Assembly: GCF_001426375.1 (NCBI RefSeq) | Contig: NZ_LMEO01000001.1 | Coordinates: 338,915 to 402,914, forward strand | DNA from: Paenibacillus sp. Root444D2 | Lineage (GTDB): Bacteria > Bacillota > Bacilli > Paenibacillales > NBRC-103111 | DNA length: 64,000 bases | Reading direction: 5' to 3' | Shown: positions 22,441-32,275 of the stretch, one piece after another | Layout of the letters: the number at the start of each line of letters is the position of its first letter | Numbering within the stretch: position 1 is the first letter of the stretch | Notes under the pieces: generated by a model | What the model saw: only the letters and a program-made list of their open reading frames with translations | The model's database searches: none | Told to the model about the DNA's origin: nothing | Position numbers and translations under genes: made by a program

Positions 22441-23364
22441 ATGGTTCTGTTGCATAATATACTTTTAATCGGTCCTCCCGGAACGGGGAAAACGATGCTT
22501 GTGAAGCGCATGCCCTCGATTTTGCCGCCTATGTCTGACAAAGAAGCTTTAGAAGTCACGAAGATATACAGTGCCTCAGGAAAGCTTATTGATCGCTCGT
22601 CTCTCATGCGAACAAGATCTTTTAGAGCCCCGCATCATACGATTTCAGCTGCCGGACTTGTCGGTGGCGGAACAATTCCCAAACCTGGAGAAGTTAGCTT
22701 ATCCCATCGCGGCATTCTTTTTCTAGATGAACTGCCTGAATTCACGCGAACTGCCCTCGAAGTACTTAGACAGCCCCTTGAGGACCGTCATGTTACAATT
22801 GCAAGAGCAAGAGCGGTTTACACATTCCCCTCTCACTTTATATTGGCTGCCGCTATGAATCCATGTCCTTGCGGGTATTATGGAGCCGAAACTGAAGCTA
22901 ATGCTTGCATTTGCAGTCCAGCAAAAATTGTTCATTATCGCTCTAAAATATCAGGCCCTCTGCTTGATCGCATCGATCTTCATGTCGAAGTACCTAAACC
23001 AAGTTACACACAACTCAAGGAACGAACGAATCACTTGTCTTCAAAAGAAATGCTAATACAAGTTATGCGCGCACATCAAAGACAACAACAACGCTATGCA
23101 GGATCTGGCATCCAATACAATAATGAATTGAGCGGTAAGCGAATGAGACAAATTTGTCATCTAACACCAGAAGGTGATCAACTGCTTAGTGCCTCTTTTG
23201 AAGCTTTGGGACTTAGTGCAAGAGCCCATGATCGCATCCTGAGGTTAGCCCTGACCATCGCTGATCTTGAGGAATGTGACAGCATCCAGCCACAGCATCT
23301 GGCAGAGGCGATCCAATATCGTAATCTGGATAAAAAACAGCGGATTGAAGAGATTGAAATCTGA
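22441..23364 (+). pseudogene. comM: 3' fragment of comM (Mg-chelatase-like AAA+ helicase) cut by prophage
   Basis: The fragment begins at HNILLIGPPGTGKT, the Walker A segment, and runs to the natural end: 'GILFLDELPEF' (Walker B), 'AAMNPCPCGYYG', 'LLDRIDLHVEVP' and the C-terminal 'GLSARAHDRILRLALTIADL'. A full ComM has about 200 residues before this point (Lon-like domain), which lie on the far side of the prophage. The ATG at 22441 and next codons come from the element. ComM drives branch migration in natural transformation, so function is lost until excision. Confidence 0.92.
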
Positions 23365-23414
23365 AGTATGGCGCTCCCACAATAATCAATCCAATTATGT
23401 TATTACTCAAAAAA

Positions 23415-23462
23415 GAGCGTTTTGACTCGTTGTCTTCTCGACAAACGATAGTCAAAACGCTC
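23415..23462. terminator. Bidirectional terminator between comM and yraN
   Basis: GAGCGTTTTGACT (23415-23427) pairs perfectly with AGTCAAAACGCTC (23450-23462) and an inner stem forms from GTTGTC and GACAAAC. It overlaps the end of the convergent yraN gene. Confidence 0.85.
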
Positions 23463-23829
23463 CTTGTATGTGTTCAATTTGAGGTGCTGCTCCAGTCATG
23501 GATAGTTCTACAGTGATCACATCAAATTGAATGAACTGTTCATATTTTTGAAATCGATGCAAGTAAAATTGTGCTGTCTCTTTGACTTTCAACTGCTTGC
23601 GATAATCGACGGATTCTTTGGCTGAGCCAAAACGCCCTGAAGGGCGCCTTGTTCTGACCTCAACAAAAATTAACTTATTGGCTTTCTCTGCAATAATATC
23701 AAGCTCGCCAGTACGACAGCGCCAATTACGTTCCACAATTCGGTAACCACGCTCACAAAGAAACGCTTCAGCCAACTCTTCGCCAAGCTTCCCCAACTGC
23801 TTCCGGTCATCTTTACGAAGTTCCGTCAT
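23452..23829 (-). CDS. yraN: YraN-family (UPF0102) nuclease-like protein
   Basis: A 125-aa protein with the PD-(D/E)xK-like layout of the family: 'LGKLGEELAEAFLCERGY', 'NWRCRTGELDIIAE' with the acidic residues, then 'LIFVEVRTRR' with Glu and the basic residue. It is found widely next to comM or rnhB. Its cellular role is unsettled; a link to DNA repair or Holliday-junction processing has been suggested for homologues. It overlaps ylqH by four bases. Confidence 0.9.
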   Translation of the reverse strand: MTELRKDDRKQLGKLGEELAEAFLCERGYRIVERNWRCRTGELDIIAEKANKLIFVEVRTRRPSGRFGSAKESVDYRKQLKVKETAQFYLHRFQKYEQFIQFDVITVELSMTGAAPQIEHIQGAF

Positions 23830-24143
23830 CCATTATTCCTCGACGATCTCATTCGGTTATCTGAACGATAGATAAAACTTAATACCTCAGCGACCAATTG
23901 ATAAAGTTCCGGGGGGATTTCTTGATCCAACTCCAGCTTAGACAGCACTTCAACCAATGAGGAATCCTCTTGAATGGGGATCCCATTCTCCTTGGCTTTC
24001 TGAAGAATGGCTTCGGCCATATGCCCTTTCCCTTTCGCAATGAGGGTTGGGGCTTTCTGCGCTTCAGGTGAGTAACGAAGCGCTACAGCCTTCTTAAGAG
24101 GAGTCGGTTGCGACTCTTCGGATGCATTCCTTTGCTTAGTCAT
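23826..24143 (-). CDS. ylqH: YlqH, FlhB C-terminal-like protein
   Basis: The 105-aa protein matches the cytosolic part of FlhB/EscU export-switch proteins: 'KKAVALRYSPEAQKAPTLIAKGKGHMAEAILQKAKENGIPI' followed by 'LSKLELDQEIPPELYQLVAEVLSFIY'. It lacks the transmembrane half and the NPTH autocleavage motif of true FlhB. In Bacillus the same gene follows ylqG, as here. It may assist the flagellar type III export gate together with YlqG. Confidence 0.88.
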   Translation of the reverse strand: MTKQRNASEESQPTPLKKAVALRYSPEAQKAPTLIAKGKGHMAEAILQKAKENGIPIQEDSSLVEVLSKLELDQEIPPELYQLVAEVLSFIYRSDNRMRSSRNNG

Positions 24144-25981
24144 GCTCGGAAATCAACCCCTTTGTAGGCTTTTGGCTGATAGAGCGCTCGAAGATCTACT
24201 CTACCGTCAGATGCCCCTTGCTTGGGAGCTTCGTTCTCCGCTACAGGCGGCTGCGGATATGGCGAGCATTTTAATGAAATAAATTGATAACCCGCTTTAT
24301 GCATGGCTGCTGTTATTTCTTCTTTGGACTCCTCCATTAAGGGAGCTAACGCAGGATGATCATTATGGATGTTCAAAGATACGATTTTATTGACGACATG
24401 CACATCGAGTAAAGTATTGCCCATCACTTTCATTTGCAGGTCGAACAGCAAACGACAATTGCTCGCGTCTACTTCCCCGCGCTTTCCTTTGCGGGATTGG
24501 ATGTGAATGGCGGCAGATTGCTGGCCAGTGCCATCCATGAAGGGGACAAACAATGTCATATGTGCAAACATAGAACTTTTGTCGCCAGTCAACATGAGCT
24601 GTTGCCCTGTAATTTGCCCAATGGCTTGCTGCGCCGCCTCTTTGAGCGGCGCTGGCGTGTCATCAGAGGCTGTAAGCTGCAGCAGCAGACTCTTCAATGT
24701 GTCAGCAGCAGGCTTGACGGAGTCGTCCTGCTGAGATGCTGTGGCGATCAGATTAGGCAGCAGATCGTCTGAGTTGTTGTGGCCCCGTAGGATAGCGTCT
24801 GCGCGCTCATCTAGCTTCGCCGCTAGATGAGATTCGTGCTCTACGCCTACGGCTTTGAGCATGCGGCTGATCCAGTTTGGCTCTGGATCAGCCTCGACCT
24901 CTTGAGGCGCGCTATTAAGCGCCTCTGACGTTATTGCCGCCTTCTGCTTCGCAGGCGGCTCTGGTTGTACCTGCGAACCCGCCGCGGGCGGTTCGCCTTT
25001 TGCAGGCTCAGCGCTTCGCGCCTGAGCCTCTGGCGAGGCCGCCCCCGCTGCGCGGGCGGCCTGAGGCCCCGCCGCCGGCTGCGCCGAGGCGGCGGAAGCG
25101 GTCTCCGCGCGCGGCGCAGCTGGCGCGGGAAGTTCCGCGCCTGCAGCAGCTGCAGCGGGCGGAGCCGTAACGGCAGCGGCCGCAGGCGCGCTGCCAGAAG
25201 CCACAGGTGGCGACCCTGCGGGAGCCGCCATAGCACTACCGCCAGCCTGCGGAGCAGCTGGCGCAGCACCAACAGTTGCGGCCGACGCCTCCGGCGGCCG
25301 TGCAGGCCACGCAGCTGCGGCGGAAGCCCGCAGCTCCTTGAGCAGCGTTACCACCTGCTTCACGGTATCAGCCGACGGGTGTGCCGGATCTTGCTCAAGC
25401 AAAGCAGCGGCCTGCTGCTCTAGCTGCTCCAGCACCTTACCGACAGGTGGCCCTGTGGTAACCTGTCTCAAAGCCCCCACAGTCGCCTCTGTGAGCGGCA
25501 ATCCCTTTTTATAGGCAAGTACAGCTGCCTGTGCCCATTCATCCTTACTAACTCCCTCAGGCACGCTGCGCATTACAGCCTCAAAAGCTTTCACATTCTC
25601 CTTTGATACTGGCACACCTTCCTGCTGCATCTGCTGTACCATTTGACGATTTCCAGCCGTATCTTTAATCGTGAATGCCTTTAACAGCTCACTGAGCGAA
25701 TCATCCGCAATTTGTACATCTGACGCCGTTAGTGGCTTGAGCAGGATTTGACCCCCACTAGATTCCGGCTGCACTTGCAGCATCGTAACATCCCCTTGCT
25801 TAAGGGGTGTTTCCAACTTGGCCTGCACCTGCACACCGCCAATATTAATCAATGCTTCTTGGTCACTGAGCAACTGAAGCACGACACCTTTAACAATTTG
25901 ACCCACTTTTAATTCAAGCACCTTACTTTCAGATGCTGTTAAATCACCGACTAAACTGCGAATTAAACCACTAATATTCAT
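24140..25981 (-). CDS. ylqG: YlqG-like protein with FliK-type C-terminal domain and Ala/Pro-rich linker
   Basis: Residues 1-200 form a globular N-terminal region starting MNISGLIRSLVGDLTA. Residues about 220-350 are a very Ala/Pro/Gly-rich linker encoded by GC-rich DNA. The last 200 residues (MLTGDKSSMFAHMTLFVPF...DLQMKVMGNTLLDVHVVNKIVSLNI) resemble the C-terminal domain of flagellar hook-length control proteins. ATG 25981 has GAGGTG at six bases. It sits between rnhB and ylqH as in Bacillus, where its role is undefined. Confidence 0.8.
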   Translation of the reverse strand: MNISGLIRSLVGDLTASESKVLELKVGQIVKGVVLQLLSDQEALINIGGVQVQAKLETPLKQGDVTMLQVQPESSGGQILLKPLTASDVQIADDSLSELLKAFTIKDTAGNRQMVQQMQQEGVPVSKENVKAFEAVMRSVPEGVSKDEWAQAAVLAYKKGLPLTEATVGALRQVTTGPPVGKVLEQLEQQAAALLEQDPAHPSADTVKQVVTLLKELRASAAAAWPARPPEASAATVGAAPAAPQAGGSAMAAPAGSPPVASGSAPAAAAVTAPPAAAAAGAELPAPAAPRAETASAASAQPAAGPQAARAAGAASPEAQARSAEPAKGEPPAAGSQVQPEPPAKQKAAITSEALNSAPQEVEADPEPNWISRMLKAVGVEHESHLAAKLDERADAILRGHNNSDDLLPNLIATASQQDDSVKPAADTLKSLLLQLTASDDTPAPLKEAAQQAIGQITGQQLMLTGDKSSMFAHMTLFVPFMDGTGQQSAAIHIQSRKGKRGEVDASNCRLLFDLQMKVMGNTLLDVHVVNKIVSLNIHNDHPALAPLMEESKEEITAAMHKAGYQFISLKCSPYPQPPVAENEAPKQGASDGRVDLRALYQPKAYKGVDFRA

Positions 25982-26056
25982 GGCGCTCACCTCAAATCTT
26001 CCTAAACACTTATGTATATTATCGGCGGCTAGTTGCCTTTTCGTTACAATAAGAAG

Positions 26057-26704
26057 TTAAATGAGATCTAATTCCAACTGTTCAGACTCGAGCACAATCT
26101 CTTTCTCTTCCAATTGCGCCATCACTTTACGTATAAATAATTTCCGATGCAGCGGTGTAGGACCATAGCGCAAAAGCATTTCTCTATGGTGCTTTGTTGC
26201 ATATCCTTTATGTATAGCAAGTCCATATTCGGGAAACTTCTCATCCCAATCCAAACACATACGATCTCGAGTAACCTTCGCAATAATCGATGCGGCCGCA
26301 ATAGATTGACTAAGTGCATCTCCATGAATGATTGCGGATTGTTGTATGTCCATATCAATGTTCTCCGCATCCACAAGAAGAAAATCAGGTGCTATGTTTA
26401 ACTGTTCCACTGCTTGCTTCATAGCAAGCCTGGCCGCCTGTTTTATATTAATCGCTTCAATTCTATCCACGTCCACAATACCTACACCAACAGCTATAGC
26501 CTCAGTCATGATCTGATCATAGAAGATATCTCGCTTCTTTTCAGAAAGCTTCTTGGAGTCGTCCACACCCTCCAGCACATATCCCATCGGAAGTATAACC
26601 GCGGCCGCGACTACATCCCCAAATAAACAGCCTCTGCCTACCTCATCAATACCCGCGATTAGAGTAAAACCTTGCTCCCAAAGTTGTTTTTCATGCTCTA
26701 GCAA
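26057..26704 (-). CDS. rnhB: Ribonuclease HII
   Basis: This enzyme removes RNA from RNA-DNA hybrids and single ribonucleotides from DNA. The catalytic Asp20-Glu21 lie in 'AGIDEVGRG', then 'DDSKKLSEKKR' and 'LLVDAEN' supply further acidic residues, and 'SQSIAAASIIAKVTRD' is typical. The usual G-P-L-A-G-P after the first motif is G-C-L-F-G-D here, an unusual variation. The start is a TTG behind GGGG. Length 215 aa is normal. Confidence 0.9.
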   Translation of the reverse strand: MLEHEKQLWEQGFTLIAGIDEVGRGCLFGDVVAAAVILPMGYVLEGVDDSKKLSEKKRDIFYDQIMTEAIAVGVGIVDVDRIEAINIKQAARLAMKQAVEQLNIAPDFLLVDAENIDMDIQQSAIIHGDALSQSIAAASIIAKVTRDRMCLDWDEKFPEYGLAIHKGYATKHHREMLLRYGPTPLHRKLFIRKVMAQLEEKEIVLESEQLELDLI

Positions 26705-26868
26705 TGGCTTTCGCCCCTTTCCATCTCCTCATTATAAAGGATTGGTGTTTAATCAAGCCACACCCATTTTTTTCACATTCTATTAGTAAAAAAGAAAAGG
26801 CCACCCCCCGACCCGCTTGATCAGCTGAGTCCAAAAGTGACCGTTTCCTTCATTAATAACTAACCTAT

Positions 26869-27741
26869 CTACCTTTTATCTAAAGGCTTCTCCAAAGAAA
26901 TGCGTCCCATCTTGCCTGCCCTAAGCTCACGAATAATGATTAAAGAGGCTTTGTCCAAATCCACTTTTCCCCCGCTCACAATCGCTCCACGCTTACGACC
27001 GATAGCTTCCATGACTTTGACCATTTCTTGTATGTCGTCCAAATCCTCAGGAAGATCTTGAACCCCAAATCGTTCTTGAATACCAGCCCCATAATTCTGA
27101 ACCATGTATTTAACGACAAAGAGTGCAATCTCGTCTAAATGCAGCAGCTCTTCTTTAATGGCGCCCGTTGCTGCCAATCTCATCCCTACCATTTGGTCTT
27201 CGAATTTTGGCCACAAAATACCTGGCGTATCAAGCAAGTCCATTTCGGTTCCAACTTTAATCCATTGCTGCCCCTTCGTAACACCAGGCTTATCTCCGGT
27301 TGCTGCAATCTTCTTACCTGCCAGCTGATTAATCAGCGTTGATTTCCCAACGTTCGGGATACCTACAATGAGCGCCCTTACGGCACGGGGATTAATCCCT
27401 TTGCTAATCTGCCGTTCAATCTTATGTGCCCAAAGCTGCTTAACACGCGGCAAAATTTCTTTGACGTGCGTTCCGGTTGCTGCATCAATCGGCAATGATG
27501 GTAGGCCCTGATCAGCAAAATACTTAACCCAATCTGCTGTCACCTGAGGATCTGCCAGGTCATTCTTATTGAGTAGCACCAATCGCGGTTTGCCTTTCAA
27601 AATCTCATCAACCATCGGGTTCCGACTGGAGAGCGGTATGCGGGCATCCAAGAGCTCGATCACAACATCAATCAGCTTAAGCTTTTCTTCAATCTGTCTT
27701 CGAGCCTTGGTCATGTGACCGGGAAACCATTGAATGGTCAT
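26869..27741 (-). CDS. rbgA: Ribosome biogenesis GTPase RbgA (YlqF)
   Basis: RbgA is a circularly permuted GTPase needed for late assembly of the 50S subunit. The motif order is G4 'LVLLNKNDL', G5-like 'DAATG', then G1 '[15 protein letters not shown]' and G3 '[10 protein letters not shown]'. The N-terminal '[15 protein letters not shown]' is diagnostic. It follows lepB directly and precedes rnhB, the conserved Firmicute order. Confidence 0.96.
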   Translation of the reverse strand: MTIQWFPGHMTKARRQIEEKLKLIDVVIELLDARIPLSSRNPMVDEILKGKPRLVLLNKNDLADPQVTADWVKYFADQGLPSLPIDAATGTHVKEILPRVKQLWAHKIERQISKGINPRAVRALIVGIPNVGKSTLINQLAGKKIAATGDKPGVTKGQQWIKVGTEMDLLDTPGILWPKFEDQMVGMRLAATGAIKEELLHLDEIALFVVKYMVQNYGAGIQERFGVQDLPEDLDDIQEMVKVMEAIGRKRGAIVSGGKVDLDKASLIIIRELRAGKMGRISLEKPLDKR

Positions 27742-27752
27742 TCTTCTTCACC

Positions 27753-28364
27753 TCAAAAATGTATGAAACTAATTTTGCTCACTGGCCAAAAAATGACTTC
27801 CGCACGGCCTACAATTTTGTTGTAAGGTATGAAGCCAATCGCTCGGCTGTCTTTGGAGTTACCGCGGTTATCTCCCATTGCGAATATTTCACCATCTGGC
27901 ACTTTTTTCTCTTGAAAATCGGATAACGTATTATAGGCATGTCCTTCATTTTTCGCCTGCTCAATCGCATCCTTGATGTAAGGCTGATCAATCTCTTGAC
28001 CATTAATGAACACTTTGTCACCTGTAACCTTTACGGTCTCACCTGGAAGAGCAATTACCCGTTTAATGTAATCCTTACCTTCCGGTGCATGGAAAACAAT
28101 AACTTCTCCGCGTTTGGGTGAGCGAATATCATAAACAATTTTATTGACGATGAGTCGTTCACCTGTGAAAAAATTCGGACGCATGGAATCTCCATCTACA
28201 ATAAAAGGAGAGAATAGGAACCAACGAATGATAATCACGAGCACACCCGCGATCACTAACGCTTTAATCCATTCCCAAGTTTCGCTTTTCGCTGTTTTAA
28301 CGGGAGTCGTTTCTGTAGTTTTATCCGGCTCTATGTAAGGCTGTTCTTGATTATTGTGTTCCAT
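27753..28364 (-). CDS. lepB: Signal peptidase I
   Basis: A membrane serine protease that removes signal peptides of exported proteins. One N-terminal transmembrane helix (WIKALVIAGVLVIIIRWFLF) is followed by the nucleophile box 'VDGDSMRPNF' and the Lys box 'YIKRVIALPGE'; 'GDNRGNSKDSR' is the third signature. ATG 28364 is chosen because GAGG lies nine bases upstream. It lies between rplS and rbgA as in relatives. Confidence 0.95.
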   Translation of the reverse strand: MEHNNQEQPYIEPDKTTETTPVKTAKSETWEWIKALVIAGVLVIIIRWFLFSPFIVDGDSMRPNFFTGERLIVNKIVYDIRSPKRGEVIVFHAPEGKDYIKRVIALPGETVKVTGDKVFINGQEIDQPYIKDAIEQAKNEGHAYNTLSDFQEKKVPDGEIFAMGDNRGNSKDSRAIGFIPYNKIVGRAEVIFWPVSKISFIHF

Positions 28365-28454
28365 CACTGATTGCCTCTTTTCCAGTTTTGGTTTATATCT
28401 ATTATGTACCATGAAAATGAAAAGGAGACTTGCCTGAACAAGCCCCCCGTTTTC

Positions 28455-28796
28455 TTATCGAATTTCTTTAATTCTTGCTGCTTTACCACGAAGACCACGC
28501 AGATAATAAAGTTTCGCACGACGAACTTTACCACGGCGAGCCACTTCAATCTTGTCAATCTTCGGAGAATGGAATGGGAAAGTTCTTTCCACACCCACAC
28601 CGTAAGAAATTTTACGAACTGTAAACGTTTCGCTGATTCCACCGCCGTGGCGTTTAATAACAACACCTTCGAACAGCTGAATACGCTCACGTGTACCCTC
28701 GATAACTTTTACGTGTACTTTAAGTGTGTCTCCTGGACGGAAATTAGGAATATCCGTACGGAGTTGCTCTTTCGTAATCTCTTGAATAAGATTCAT
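28455..28796 (-). CDS. rplS: 50S ribosomal protein L19
   Basis: A 113-aa ribosomal protein at the 30S-50S bridge: '[25 protein letters not shown]' start, '[13 protein letters not shown]' and '[28 protein letters not shown]' are characteristic. It has its own promoter and a leader of about 100 bases downstream of trmD. Confidence 0.98.
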   Translation of the reverse strand: MNLIQEITKEQLRTDIPNFRPGDTLKVHVKVIEGTRERIQLFEGVVIKRHGGGISETFTVRKISYGVGVERTFPFHSPKIDKIEVARRGKVRRAKLYYLRGLRGKAARIKEIR

Positions 28797-28802
28797 AGTT
28801 GA

Positions 28803-28941
28803 CTCCCTCCTTCCACACAGGTGTTCATTCCGCTTATTGGCATAGTCGTTCTTAGTTGTTATGCGTAGAGGACCACCAGACTCGAACTGTTGAAAAATTC
28901 ACAACAGAATATATAATATCATAGACAGGAAAGAAATTCAA
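28803..28941 (-). promoter_or_regulatory. rplS promoter and L19 leader region
   Basis: On the minus strand TTGAAT (28936-28941) and TATTAT (28913-28918) are 17 bases apart. The leader of about 105 bases that follows contains the stem GTTG/CAAC and the segment ACCTGTGTGGAAGGAGG just before the gene. An autoregulatory L19 leader is known in Bacilli, so this leader may bind L19; the match was judged by eye. Confidence 0.6.
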
Positions 28942-28960
28942 TAGAGAAGTTTTTGGGGGC

Positions 28961-29719
28961 TTACTCCTCTTGCTTCCGCCCTTTCCATTCAACCACCCAA
29001 GCTTTTTCTTCTTTGGATAGTTCTCTTCCTTCAAGCAAATCAGGACGGCGTTCTAGTGTTCGGAACAGAGACTCCTTGCGGCGCCAACGTTTCACATTTT
29101 CATGATGCCCTGATAACAGCATCTCCGGAACGTCCCAGTCTCTAAACTTAGCAGGCCTCGTATAGTGGGGATACTCTAGCAAGCCTGTGGAAAACGAATC
29201 TGTCACCGCTGACATCTCATTGCCGAGCACACCAGGCAGCAGCCTCACTACGGTGTCTATAACGACCATAGCGGGTAACTCGCCGCCAGTTAATACATAA
29301 TCACCGATGGACAGCTCATCCGTCACTAGATACTGCCTAATGCGCTCATCATAGCCTTCATAATGACCACAAATAAACACGAGATGCTGTTCATTAGACA
29401 GCTCCTCCGCTTTCTTTTGCGTGAACGTCTCCCCTTGTGGGCACATGAGAATCACTCGCGGCTTCACCGGGTCTTGTCCATCTTCTTGATGTATGGGCAG
29501 ATTCTCAACAGCAGCAAATATCGGCTCTGGCTTTAAAACCATCCCTCCACCGCCACCGTATGGATAATCATCTACTGTGTTATGCTTATTATTGGAATAA
29601 TCTCGAAAATTAACCGTGTTGAGAGCAACAATTCCTTTGTCACGCGCTTTCCCTAAAATGCTGGACGAAAACACGCCATCGAACATTTCCGGAAATAGGG
29701 TCAATACATCGATTCTCAT
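28961..29719 (-). CDS. trmD: tRNA (guanine37-N1)-methyltransferase TrmD
   Basis: A knotted SAM-dependent methyltransferase that modifies G37 of tRNAs to prevent frameshifts. '[13 protein letters not shown]', '[18 protein letters not shown]', '[15 protein letters not shown]', and '[16 protein letters not shown]' are the family signatures. The start overlaps the rimM stop. The 252-aa length is normal. Confidence 0.97.
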   Translation of the reverse strand: MRIDVLTLFPEMFDGVFSSSILGKARDKGIVALNTVNFRDYSNNKHNTVDDYPYGGGGGMVLKPEPIFAAVENLPIHQEDGQDPVKPRVILMCPQGETFTQKKAEELSNEQHLVFICGHYEGYDERIRQYLVTDELSIGDYVLTGGELPAMVVIDTVVRLLPGVLGNEMSAVTDSFSTGLLEYPHYTRPAKFRDWDVPEMLLSGHHENVKRWRRKESLFRTLERRPDLLEGRELSKEEKAWVVEWKGRKQEE

Positions 29720-30231
29720 TCCATTAATCCTTCCATCAGATGAATACGAATCGTTTTGTTGGCAATATCCACATCGAGTATCACATCATCGATGACTGGA
29801 AGCAGCAACTGTTTGCCTTTCGGCAAAGAAACAACCCATACGTCATTAGCTCCCGGTGTCAACACCTCAGAAACAAGCCCTAACTCCTGGCCTTCTTCCG
29901 TAACGACCTTACAGCCAATGATCTCGTGGTAATAATATTCTCCCTCTTCAAGAGGCTGTTGATCCTTAGCTTCAATCTTGAGAAGCGAGCCTTTGAATTT
30001 CTCAACTTCATTAATATTAGAAAATTGGTCAAACTGCAAGATAAACATATTTTTATGTAAGCGGGAGGTTTGCACCGTCACCGGCGTTTGCTTATTTTGA
30101 GAATCTACAATAATCAATGCGTTTCCTTTATCAAAACGTTCGGGAAAATCAGTTTCCGGAACCACTTTTAGTTCTCCACGAATACCATGGCTATTCACAA
30201 TTCGACCAACTGTCACAAGTTTTTCGCTCAT
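29716..30231 (-). CDS. rimM: 16S rRNA processing protein RimM
   Basis: RimM binds S19 and helps mature the 30S head. The N-terminal domain starts '[19 protein letters not shown]'; the PRC-barrel half has '[20 protein letters not shown]' and '[15 protein letters not shown]'. ATG 30231 begins at the conserved start of the family; an upstream GTG is possible. It overlaps trmD by four bases. Confidence 0.95.
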   Translation of the reverse strand: MSEKLVTVGRIVNSHGIRGELKVVPETDFPERFDKGNALIIVDSQNKQTPVTVQTSRLHKNMFILQFDQFSNINEVEKFKGSLLKIEAKDQQPLEEGEYYYHEIIGCKVVTEEGQELGLVSEVLTPGANDVWVVSLPKGKQLLLPVIDDVILDVDIANKTIRIHLMEGLME

Positions 30232-30313
30232 ATGCGCTTGCCCAACCTCCACATTAATTTACCTTCAAAACCATACAAGAAAAAGGTTAGGAACTAAATC
30301 CTAACCTAGTTTC

Positions 30314-30544
30314 TTATGAAACGATTTCAACGGCTACCCGTTTCGTCTCTTTCACTGCTGCCGACGTGACAACTGTGCGGAGCGACTTTGCAATCTTGCC
30401 TTGCTTACCAATCACTTTACCGACATCGTCGGGGTGGACAGAAAGCCTGTACTCGATCTTGTCATCTTTCTCCACCACAGCGACACGTACTTCTTCCGGA
30501 TGATCGACAAGAGCCTTAGCAATTACGGTGATAAGATCCTTCAT
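30314..30544 (-). CDS. khpA: KH-domain RNA-binding protein KhpA
   Basis: A 76-aa KH protein. The GxxG loop is G-K-Q-G in 'VGKVIGKQGKIAKSLRTVV'. KhpA forms a complex with KhpB and binds many RNAs in Firmicutes, affecting cell division and envelope growth. It sits between rpsP and rimM as in all relatives. Confidence 0.95.
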   Translation of the reverse strand: MKDLITVIAKALVDHPEEVRVAVVEKDDKIEYRLSVHPDDVGKVIGKQGKIAKSLRTVVTSAAVKETKRVAVEIVS

Positions 30545-30574
30545 GAACCCACCCTCCGAAAGAAAGATAACAGA

Positions 30575-30847
30575 TTACTTCTGTAATTTCAGCTCGTGAA
30601 ACTTAGTCATCAGACCTGCTTTTGAGAACAGGCTGCGAACTGTATCGGACGGTTGAGCGCCAGTTTGAAGCCATTTCAGCGCTTTCTCCTCATCAAGAGT
30701 TACAGCTGCTGGTTCAGCAATTGGGTTATAAGTACCGATTTCTTCGATAAAACGACCATCACGCGGGGAACGGGAATCCGAAACCACCACACGGTAAAAA
30801 GGAGCTTTATGAGCGCCTACACGTTTAAGACGAATACGTACTGCCAT
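30575..30847 (-). CDS. rpsP: 30S ribosomal protein S16
   Basis: The sequence '[37 protein letters not shown]' (in short pieces) and '[18 protein letters not shown]' is plainly S16, a 16S rRNA-binding protein needed for 30S assembly. It lies 30 bases before khpA and after ffh in one operon. Confidence 0.97.
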   Translation of the reverse strand: MAVRIRLKRVGAHKAPFYRVVVSDSRSPRDGRFIEEIGTYNPIAEPAAVTLDEEKALKWLQTGAQPSDTVRSLFSKAGLMTKFHELKLQK

Positions 30848-30882
30848 GAAAAATCACCTCCTACTTAGAATAAAATGCTTAT

Positions 30883-32241
30883 TTAAAAGGGGAATTTAAA
30901 TCCCTTGCCTAGCTTCTTCATTCCTTTGGCACCTTTAGGTCCCATCATGCCGGAAAATTGCTTCATCATTTTGCGCATATCATCAAACTGCTTGATGAAA
31001 CGGTTGACCTCTTGTACCGAGTTGCCGCTGCCTTGAGCAATCCGTTTGCGACGGTTCGCATTGAGAAGTTCAGGCTTGCGTTTTTCTTCGGTGGTCATCG
31101 ACTTCACGATAGCTTCAACACGTGCCATTTGTTTGTCGTCAACCTTCATATCTTTCATGCCCTTAATCTTATTAGCTCCTGGCAGCATTTCAAGAATTTG
31201 ATCCAGTGGTCCCATCTTCTTCACTTGCTCCATTTGATCAAGGAAATCCTCGAAGGTGAATTCGGCGTTGCGCATTTTGCGCTCCATCTCTTTCGCCTTG
31301 TCCATGTCGATACCGGCTTGCGCCTTCTCAATCAAGGAAAGCATATCGCCCATACCAAGAATTCTTGAGGCCATACGATCAGGGAAGAATGGTTCTAGAG
31401 CATCCATTTTCTCGCCGCTAGCCACGAACTTAATTGGGCAACCTGTAACAGCTTTAACCGATAAAGCCGCACCACCGCGGGTATCGCCATCCAGCTTGGT
31501 CAGTACAACACCCGTAAGTTCAAGCTGTTGATGGAAGCTTTCTGCAACATTGACTGCATCCTGCCCGGTCATCGCATCGACAACGAGCAAAATTTCATCC
31601 GGTTCAACAGCAGTTCGAACATTTTTCAGCTCGTCCATCAGATTTTCATCAATGTGCAAACGACCTGCGGTATCGATAATGACATAATCATTACCGTTAT
31701 CTTTGGCATGCTGAAGTCCTGCTTTAGCAATATCAACAGGATTCACTTGATCCCCAAGTGAAAATACCGGAACATTGAGCTGTTCTCCAAGAACCTGCAG
31801 CTGTTTGATCGCAGCTGGACGATAAATGTCACAGGCTACAAGAAGCGGTCTATGGTTTTGTTTAAGGAGCATTTTCGCTAGCTTTCCAGAGGTTGTTGTC
31901 TTACCTGCCCCTTGCAAGCCTGCCATCATGATGATCGTTGGCGGTCGATTCGAACGAACTAACTTACTTTGTGTACCGCCCATAAGTGCGGTTAGCTCTT
32001 TGTTCACGATATCGATTACGACCATGCCTGGTGTGAAGGATTTCAATACTTCTTGTCCGATGGATTGTTCCTTCACTTTAGCAATAAAGTCTTTGACTAC
32101 TTTAAAGTTAACGTCCGCTTCAAGCAGCGCCAATCGTACTTCGCGAAGCGCTTCGCCTACATCTTCTTCCGTCAGCTTACCTTTGCTTCTCAGCTTACCG
32201 AAAACGTTCTGTAACCGGCTTGCCAATCCTTCAAATGCCAT
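30883..32241 (-). CDS. ffh: Signal recognition particle protein Ffh
   Basis: Ffh with 4.5S RNA targets nascent membrane proteins to FtsY. N and G domains: 'GLQGAGKTTTSGKLAKML' (G1), 'DTAGRLHIDENLM' (G3), 'LTKLDGDTRGGAALS' (G4). The C-terminal M domain is Met-rich (MMKQFSGMMGPKGAKGMKK). ATG 32241 has AGGAGGTG at the right spacing; an in-frame ATG nine bases upstream overlaps it. Confidence 0.98.
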   Translation of the reverse strand: MAFEGLASRLQNVFGKLRSKGKLTEEDVGEALREVRLALLEADVNFKVVKDFIAKVKEQSIGQEVLKSFTPGMVVIDIVNKELTALMGGTQSKLVRSNRPPTIIMMAGLQGAGKTTTSGKLAKMLLKQNHRPLLVACDIYRPAAIKQLQVLGEQLNVPVFSLGDQVNPVDIAKAGLQHAKDNGNDYVIIDTAGRLHIDENLMDELKNVRTAVEPDEILLVVDAMTGQDAVNVAESFHQQLELTGVVLTKLDGDTRGGAALSVKAVTGCPIKFVASGEKMDALEPFFPDRMASRILGMGDMLSLIEKAQAGIDMDKAKEMERKMRNAEFTFEDFLDQMEQVKKMGPLDQILEMLPGANKIKGMKDMKVDDKQMARVEAIVKSMTTEEKRKPELLNANRRKRIAQGSGNSVQEVNRFIKQFDDMRKMMKQFSGMMGPKGAKGMKKLGKGFKFPF

Positions 32242-32275
32242 GCGCTTCACCTCCTGCTTCTGGACTTTCTATGTT

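Noticed and set aside
22420..22460. Tn6022/AbaR-type transposon in comM
   Set aside because: The inserted DNA carries phage structural genes and no TniA/TniB-like transposition proteins in the visible part.
24931..25423. Three long Arg/Pro/Ala-rich frames opposite or out of phase with ylqG
   Set aside because: They are shadows of the GC-rich linker of YlqG, with no starts supported by ribosome sites.
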